A stretch of DNA of 10,485 bases from JAQVQN01 sp964557205 (GTDB taxonomy: Bacteria > Verrucomicrobiota > Kiritimatiellia > RFP12 > UBA1067). Of this stretch, positions 6,496-10,485 are shown piece after piece (position 1 is the stretch's first letter; every line of letters starts with the position of its first letter). Both the position numbers and the translations under genes were made by a program. The stretch is taken from assembly GCA_964557205.1 (NCBI GenBank), contig CAZKZI010000117.1:1-10485 (forward strand), given 5' to 3'. The notes under the pieces were generated by a model. It ran no database searches and was not told the origin of the DNA. It worked only from the letters and a program-made list of their open reading frames with translations.

Positions 6496-6756
6496 TGTTT
6501 TTCTCCTAAATTTCTTCACGCGCATAAACCGCACTGGCCAACATGCAAACTGTGCGGAAAACTATTAACGCATGAATGTGTATAATTAAACATCATCCTT
6601 TACCGAAATACAAGCATGTTGTGCGCAGGTCTGTCCGTAAAAATTTGTTGCCCAACATCGTGAATCTTATATGATATATTTATGAAATACGCCCGACTTT
6701 AAAGCCTAACTGTTTTTCGGCTAGAACCCGCCGCCAGTTCCGGCTATCATTCTTTA
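6496..6756. other. Divergent intergenic region between bamA and the DegS-like gene
   Basis: This AT-richer stretch must hold the promoters of both genes. A + strand candidate is TTGCCC (6648-6653), 16 bases, TATGAT (6670-6675). A perfect TATAAT stands at 6581-6586 but has no -35 box at a usual distance. An 8-bp inverted repeat CAACATGC (6539-6546) and GCATGTTG (6614-6621) brackets the middle and might mark two half-sites of an operator. No good sigma-E-type box was recognised. These promoter assignments are tentative. Confidence 0.35.
6503..6507 (-). promoter_or_regulatory. Shine-Dalgarno site that fixes the bamA start
   Basis: AGGAG on the minus strand stands seven bases before the ATG at 6495. 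The upstream GTG (6534) and ATG (6525) of the same frame have no purine-rich site before them. Confidence 0.85.
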
Positions 6757-7905
6757 ATGAATTCCAACCAATCGCCCTTGATGACCCTGACCCTGATCGG
6801 TATGGTCGTTTTTCTGGCTTTGCACCTGAAAGATAACCGCCGTCGCTATCACGGCTACATGCGGGCCATCTCAGAATTAAAACAGAAGATCGAACAGGTC
6901 GGGCTTGACGCGGTTTCACGACAGCCATCCGACTCAGTGCGTTACACCAACGAAGCCACAGCTTTATACAAAAGCGTATCGCCATCGGTTGTCGCCGTGG
7001 CCAACCACGCTCTGGTGCGCCACGGCTTTTTCGGTTTTCAGCTTTACGAGGTGCCGCAGGGTGCCGGTTCAGGTTTCGTTTGGGATAAACGCGGCCATAT
7101 CGTCAGCAACTACCATGTGGTGCATCAGGCCAGCACCCTGACCGTGACCTTCCCCGACGGTTCCCGCTACAATGCCAAACTGGTAGGCGTCGCGCCGGAT
7201 TACGATCTGGCTGTCCTGAAGATCAACTCGCCACCGGAAAAACTGGTCGCGGTCGAACTGACACCTTCGCGCGACCTTGAAGTCGGGCAACAAGTCTACG
7301 CCATCGGCAATCCTTTCGGTCTCGACACGACACTTTCCTCAGGAATAGTCAGCGCTCTCGGCCGTACCATCACTTCCATGACCGAACGACGCATATCCGA
7401 TGTGATACAAACCGACGCTGCGATCAACCCCGGCAATTCGGGAGGCCCCTTGCTCGACTCGCGCGGGCACTTGGTTGGCGTCAATACCGCCATCCTCAGC
7501 CCCAGCGGCGCCTACGCCGGCATAGGTTTTGCCGTGCCATCCGACACTGTGGCACGCGTTATTCCACAGCTTATAGAAAAAGGCCGTGTCACACGTGCCA
7601 GTCTCGGCGTGGAGCTCCTGCCCGATCACGTGACGACCCGGGCAGGCATCTCCGGAGTAGCGATTTACGCGGTTTACGAGCAGACATCCGCCGCCAGTGC
7701 TGGGCTGGAAGGTATCGGCATCAGCAGTATGGGCGCACTGGTTTTCGGTGACGTCATAACCGCTGTCGACGCTGTCCCCGTGAAAACCGTCGAAGACCTG
7801 TGCGCGATCCTCGACCCCCGCCAGCCCGGCGAGCGTGTCACGCTGACCGTTATCCGCGCCGGGGTCAGCCGGGAAGTGCCCTTAACCCTGATCGAAGACC
7901 CTTAA
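6757..7905 (+). CDS. degS: Membrane-anchored HtrA-family serine protease with one PDZ domain (DegS-like)
   Basis: The 382-residue product has an uncleaved N-terminal membrane segment (about 8-24), a charged, probably coiled helix (25-50), a trypsin-like domain (about 65-275) and a single PDZ domain (about 281-378). The full catalytic triad is visible: His120 (SNYHVV), Asp150 (DYDLAVLKI) and Ser228 (GNSGGPL). A membrane anchor plus one PDZ is the architecture of DegS, which in enterobacteria senses unfolded outer-membrane proteins through its PDZ and cuts the anti-sigma factor RseA. No rseA or rpoE is visible here, so a signalling role is inferred from architecture only; the DegS name is by likeness, and HhoB or another HtrA paralogue is possible. 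PDZ residues 318-330 (GLEGIGISSMGAL) look extended. The ATG at 6757 has no clear ribosome site; ATGs at 6781 and 6802 are no better and would cut into the anchor. It is divergent from bamA. Confidence 0.88.
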   Translation: MNSNQSPLMTLTLIGMVVFLALHLKDNRRRYHGYMRAISELKQKIEQVGLDAVSRQPSDSVRYTNEATALYKSVSPSVVAVANHALVRHGFFGFQLYEVPQGAGSGFVWDKRGHIVSNYHVVHQASTLTVTFPDGSRYNAKLVGVAPDYDLAVLKINSPPEKLVAVELTPSRDLEVGQQVYAIGNPFGLDTTLSSGIVSALGRTITSMTERRISDVIQTDAAINPGNSGGPLLDSRGHLVGVNTAILSPSGAYAGIGFAVPSDTVARVIPQLIEKGRVTRASLGVELLPDHVTTRAGISGVAIYAVYEQTSAASAGLEGIGISSMGALVFGDVITAVDAVPVKTVEDLCAILDPRQPGERVTLTVIRAGVSREVPLTLIEDP

Positions 7906-7930
7906 CCCAATAACCGCAGCCTCTTACAAA

Positions 7931-7993
7931 ACCCCTGGCCCCTGCCCACCATCAACCATCATTGCTCCACTTGTTGGTTTGAGGCGCAGCTTC
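7931..7993. repeat. Period-7 units plus GC-GCA-GC hairpin (element B)
   Basis: Degenerate heptamers (ACCCCTG, GCCCCTG, CCCACCA, TCAACCA; 7931-7958) lead into TTGAGGCGCAGCTTC (7979-7993). The latter folds as GAGGC/GCTTC around a GCA triloop. The same 15 bases occur, inverted, beyond fusA at 10318-10332. The rest of the 288-base spacer up to fusA shows only AT-rich DNA with a possible promoter. Confidence 0.65.
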
Positions 7994-8039
7994 GCCAGTC
8001 GTTGGTGTGAAAATAAAAGTGCTTTTTATGCGTTTACGC

Positions 8040-8068
8040 TTGAACTCGATAGAACAAAAGTAAATACT
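8040..8068 (+). promoter_or_regulatory. Candidate sigma-70-type promoter for fusA
   Basis: TTGAAC (8040-8045) and AATACT (8063-8068) are separated by 17 bases, and each matches four of six consensus positions. The site is about 125 bases before the fusA start codon, in an AT-rich stretch. This is a weak call from pattern alone. Confidence 0.3.
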
Positions 8069-8178
8069 AATTGTTTTTTTACCACCCGTTAGGCCAATCG
8101 GCAGTGTTTTTTCGATACATGTGAAATGCTGGAAGATTGGCTTTATTGAAAAGCATAAAGAACGGGTCAAAGGCCCCC

Positions 8179-8184
8179 AAGGAG
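8179..8184 (+). promoter_or_regulatory. Shine-Dalgarno site that fixes the fusA start
   Basis: AAGGAG stands nine bases before the ATG at 8194. A longer frame from a TTG at 8137 would add 19 residues with no similarity to EF-G N-termini and no ribosome site. Confidence 0.85.
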
Positions 8185-8193
8185 TGTTGCGCA

Positions 8194-10278
8194 ATGCCCA
8201 GAACCCTACCGCTGAAACGAATCCGTAATATAGGCATCATGGCTCACATCGATGCCGGCAAAACAACCTGTAGCGAACGCATCCTTTTCTATTCCGGCAA
8301 GAATTACAAGATCGGGGAGGTGCACGAGGGGGCGGCCACCATGGACTACATGGCTCAGGAACAGGAGCGCGGCATAACCATAACCTCGGCCGCGACAGCC
8401 GTTTTCTGGCGCGAACACCAGATTACCCTGATTGACACGCCGGGGCACGTTGACTTCACTGCCGAAGTGGAACGCTCTTTGCGTGTGCTGGACGGAGCGG
8501 TCGCACTATTCTGCGCGGTCGGCGGCGTTCAGCCACAGACTGAACAGGTCTGGCGCCAGAGCGAAAAATATGAGGTCCCAAAACTCTGCATGATCAACAA
8601 GATGGATCGCATCGGCGCAAACTTTTTCGGTGTCATTGACGAGATCCGCGAAACCTTGGGCGGCAACCCGGTAGTGATGGTTTATCCCATTGGATCCGGA
8701 GAAACCTTTCGCGGAGTCGTCGACTTGCTGAAAATGAAGGCGCTGACTTTCGACGAGACTTCTAAAGGCATCAAGGTCATCGAAAGCGAAATAGCCGAAG
8801 ATATGCGCGAAGAGTGCCAGAGCCTACATGTCGAGCTTATGGAAAAGGCCGCCGAGCAGGATGAGGCCCTGATGGAGAAATATTTTGAGAATGGTTCTCT
8901 GACCGAAGAGGAGATCAAACGCGGCATCCGCAAAGGTACTATAGCGCGTTCCCTGGTGCCTGCATATTGCGGCACAGCTTTCAAAAACAAGGGTGTTCAG
9001 CCACTCTTGGACGGCATCGTAGAATATCTGCCATCCCCTCTGGATGCCGGAGAGGTTCATTCGGCCGACAATTATGAAATGGTGCGCAAACCCGACGACA
9101 ATGACCCCTTTTCAGCTCTAGCCTTCAAAATCATGGCGGACAAGCACATGGGCAAAATCACCTTTGTGCGCATTTACTCCGGCACCCTTAAGGTCGGTGC
9201 CCCGATTTATAATAGCACCATGGAGCAGGATGCCCGTATCGGTCGGCTGTTCCGCATGCACGCTAACCGCCAAGAAGCCCTTGAGGAGGCTTACGCAGGT
9301 GATATTGTCGCGGTGGTCGGCCTTGCCAAAACTCGTACCGGTGACACCATCTGCGATCCGCAAAACCCCATCGTGCTGGAGTCGATCGAGTTCCCTGCCC
9401 CGGTGATATCCATCGCCATCCGGCCGGCCTCGCGTAACGACAACGAGAAACTCGGCAACGCCTTGCGCTCCTTGGCCCAGGAAGACCCCACCTTCGTGGT
9501 GCGTTTCGATCAAGAAACCGGCGAGACTATCATTTCCGGCATGGGTGAGCTGCATCTTGAAATCATAGTCGATCGCCTCCGCCGCGAGTTCGGTGTCGAG
9601 TGCGAGATCGGCAAGCCCGAAGTCGCCTACCGCGAAACCATCAGGCACATGATCGACGGCGAATACAAGCATGTCAAACAGTCCGGCGGACGCGGCCAGT
9701 ACGCACACGTATGCCTGCGCATAGAGCCGCAGGAGCCCGGACGCGGCTTTTCCTTTGTCAACGAGGTTAAAGGCGGCGTGATTCCCAGCGAGTACATACC
9801 CGCTGTCGAGAAAGGTGTCATCAAGGCCATGGAGAGCGGCCCGTGCGGCGGTTTCCCGGTGGTGGACATCAAGGTCATCGTGCATTTCGGTTCTTACCAT
9901 GAGGTCGACTCCAATGAATTCGCCTTCGTGGAGTGTGCGCGCCAATGCTTTAAGAATCTGTTCATGAAAGGCAACCCGCAATTGCTGGAACCGGTGATGA
10001 GCGTCGAGGTCTCGGTGCCTGACGAGTACATGGGCACCGCGACCGGATCAATCTGCTCGCGACGCGGACGCATTGAGGGCATGGACGAAAAAGGCGGTAT
10101 TAAACTGGTCAGGGGCTTTGTGCCGCTCGGCGAAATGTTCGGCTACTCCAATGCCATCCGCACGGTCACGCAAGGGCGCGGCACCTTCACAATGACCTTC
10201 GAACGCTACGAGGGCGTACCCTTCGAGCTTTCCGAGCAGATCATCGAGAAACGCAAAAAAGAGGGCAAAATACATTGA
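8194..10278 (+). CDS. fusA: Translation elongation factor G (EF-G)
   Basis: From the ATG at 8194 the protein has 694 residues, the normal EF-G length. EF-G is the cytoplasmic GTPase that drives tRNA-mRNA translocation on the ribosome and, with ribosome recycling factor, splits post-termination ribosomes. Visible GTPase motifs are G1 AHIDAGKT (17-24), G2 RGITIT (59-64), G3 DTPGH (81-85, with the catalytic His85), G4 NKMD (135-138) and G5 in CGTAFKNKG (259-267). Domain II follows (about 300-390), then domain III with SGMGELHLE (448-456). Domain IV (about 475-600) carries SGGRGQYAHV and the tip segment GSYHEVDSNE (566-575). Domain V carries the GEMFGYSNAIRT segment (646-657). All motifs are intact, so it should be active. 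No rpsL, rpsG or tuf is adjacent, so it is outside a classical str operon and could be one of two EF-G paralogues. Confidence 0.97.
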   Translation: MPRTLPLKRIRNIGIMAHIDAGKTTCSERILFYSGKNYKIGEVHEGAATMDYMAQEQERGITITSAATAVFWREHQITLIDTPGHVDFTAEVERSLRVLDGAVALFCAVGGVQPQTEQVWRQSEKYEVPKLCMINKMDRIGANFFGVIDEIRETLGGNPVVMVYPIGSGETFRGVVDLLKMKALTFDETSKGIKVIESEIAEDMREECQSLHVELMEKAAEQDEALMEKYFENGSLTEEEIKRGIRKGTIARSLVPAYCGTAFKNKGVQPLLDGIVEYLPSPLDAGEVHSADNYEMVRKPDDNDPFSALAFKIMADKHMGKITFVRIYSGTLKVGAPIYNSTMEQDARIGRLFRMHANRQEALEEAYAGDIVAVVGLAKTRTGDTICDPQNPIVLESIEFPAPVISIAIRPASRNDNEKLGNALRSLAQEDPTFVVRFDQETGETIISGMGELHLEIIVDRLRREFGVECEIGKPEVAYRETIRHMIDGEYKHVKQSGGRGQYAHVCLRIEPQEPGRGFSFVNEVKGGVIPSEYIPAVEKGVIKAMESGPCGGFPVVDIKVIVHFGSYHEVDSNEFAFVECARQCFKNLFMKGNPQLLEPVMSVEVSVPDEYMGTATGSICSRRGRIEGMDEKGGIKLVRGFVPLGEMFGYSNAIRTVTQGRGTFTMTFERYEGVPFELSEQIIEKRKKEGKIH

Positions 10279-10305
10279 TCATCCGGATTAAAAGCCTCTC
10301 GCCAG

Positions 10306-10346
10306 CCAGTGGCCAGTGAAGCTGCGCCTCAAGTAGTCAGGAGTCA
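10306..10346. repeat. Heptamers flanking a GC-GCA-GC hairpin (element C), downstream of fusA
   Basis: CCAGTGG and CCAGTGA (10306-10319) precede GAAGCTGCGCCTCAA (10318-10332), which on the minus strand is the same 15 bases as at 7979-7993. GTAGTCA and GGAGTCA (10333-10346) follow. On the minus strand the hairpin reads TGAGGC/GCTTCA around GCA, six pairs with one G-U. Its position 40 bases after fusA might let it act in the 3' end of that message, but no T-run follows. Confidence 0.65.
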
Positions 10347-10349
10347 GTC

Positions 10350-10381
10350 GGGCCTCATATTTCTGAAGAAATCTGAGACCC
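10350..10381. repeat. Imperfect 15-bp inverted repeat after fusA
   Basis: GGGCCTCATATTTCT (10350-10364) pairs with AGAAATCTGAGACCC (10367-10381) at 13 of 15 positions around a 2-base centre. There is no T-run on the + strand, so it is not a typical terminator, although it is the strongest long stem downstream of fusA. Confidence 0.5.
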
Positions 10382-10401
10382 GCCTGAATTGACGCTTCGC
10401 T

Positions 10402-10437
10402 CCCACAACTGCGTGTGGGCTCTGCCGGATACGGCAG
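10402..10437. repeat. Two adjacent small hairpins near the right edge
   Basis: CCCACA/TGTGGG (10402-10419, 6-base loop) is followed two bases later by CTGCCG/CGGCAG (10422-10437, GATA loop). The pair is compact and REP-like in form, but only one copy is visible. From here to the window end I see no supported gene on either strand. Confidence 0.45.
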
Positions 10438-10485
10438 TCTAACTCCTGCGCAATTACAGTCCTACATCAACTGCCGCACAGCCGC

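Noticed and set aside
7952..8194. 80-residue minus-strand open frame before fusA
   Set aside because: Spans the repeat element and the fusA leader and has no recognisable protein features.
9118..9981. 287-residue open frame on the minus strand
   Set aside because: Antisense to the intact fusA frame; its composition mirrors EF-G codons and no family is recognisable.
10454..10483. Possible 3' end of a minus-strand gene entering from the right edge
   Set aside because: One frame stays open for only ten codons before TAA; too short to support a gene or name a family.

Overview
The window is an ordinary chromosomal stretch from a diderm (Gram-negative) bacterium. It encodes LPS synthesis (LpxD), outer-membrane protein assembly (BamA, Skp), two periplasmic HtrA-family proteases and translation factor EF-G. 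I infer a member of the Verrucomicrobiota/Kiritimatiellota/Lentisphaerota (PVC) type, because bamA-skp-lpxD is not followed by fabZ or lpxA within the window, because fusA stands alone, and because intergenic DNA carries degenerate seven-base repeats. This taxonomic guess is weak. Protein-family calls are strong.

Layout. (1) Positions 1-228, + strand: the C-terminal end of dihydrolipoamide dehydrogenase. (2) Positions 321-356: a terminator for the convergent minus-strand gene. (3) Positions 398-1873, minus: a two-PDZ DegP/HtrA protease with Glu where the catalytic Asp is expected. (4) Positions 1874-2406: a 533-base palindrome-rich intergenic region with two heptad-repeat tracts and a probable operon terminator. 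(5) Positions 6495 down to 2407, minus: the operon bamA-skp-lpxD, with skp and lpxD overlapping by 4 bases. (6) Positions 6496-6756: a divergent intergenic region. (7) Positions 6757-7905, +: a membrane-anchored, single-PDZ, DegS-like protease with an intact triad. (8) Positions 7906-8193: a spacer with another heptad-repeat/hairpin element. (9) Positions 8194-10278, +: fusA (EF-G). (10) Positions 10279-10485: non-coding DNA with a third heptad/hairpin element and further hairpins.

Functionally, most of the window is an outer-membrane biogenesis and quality-control neighbourhood. Skp carries unfolded outer-membrane proteins across the periplasm, BamA inserts them, LpxD makes the lipid A acyl groups of the outer leaflet, and the two HtrA proteases on either side would degrade or sense misfolded envelope proteins. 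The Lpd fragment and EF-G are housekeeping genes at the edges.

I found no defence system, mobile element, CRISPR array, RNA gene or clearly new gene system. The least-explained signal is a dispersed intergenic element seen at three places. It consists of period-7 tandem repeats beside a small hairpin with a GC-GCA-GC core, and the hairpin arms differ between copies but keep pairing.
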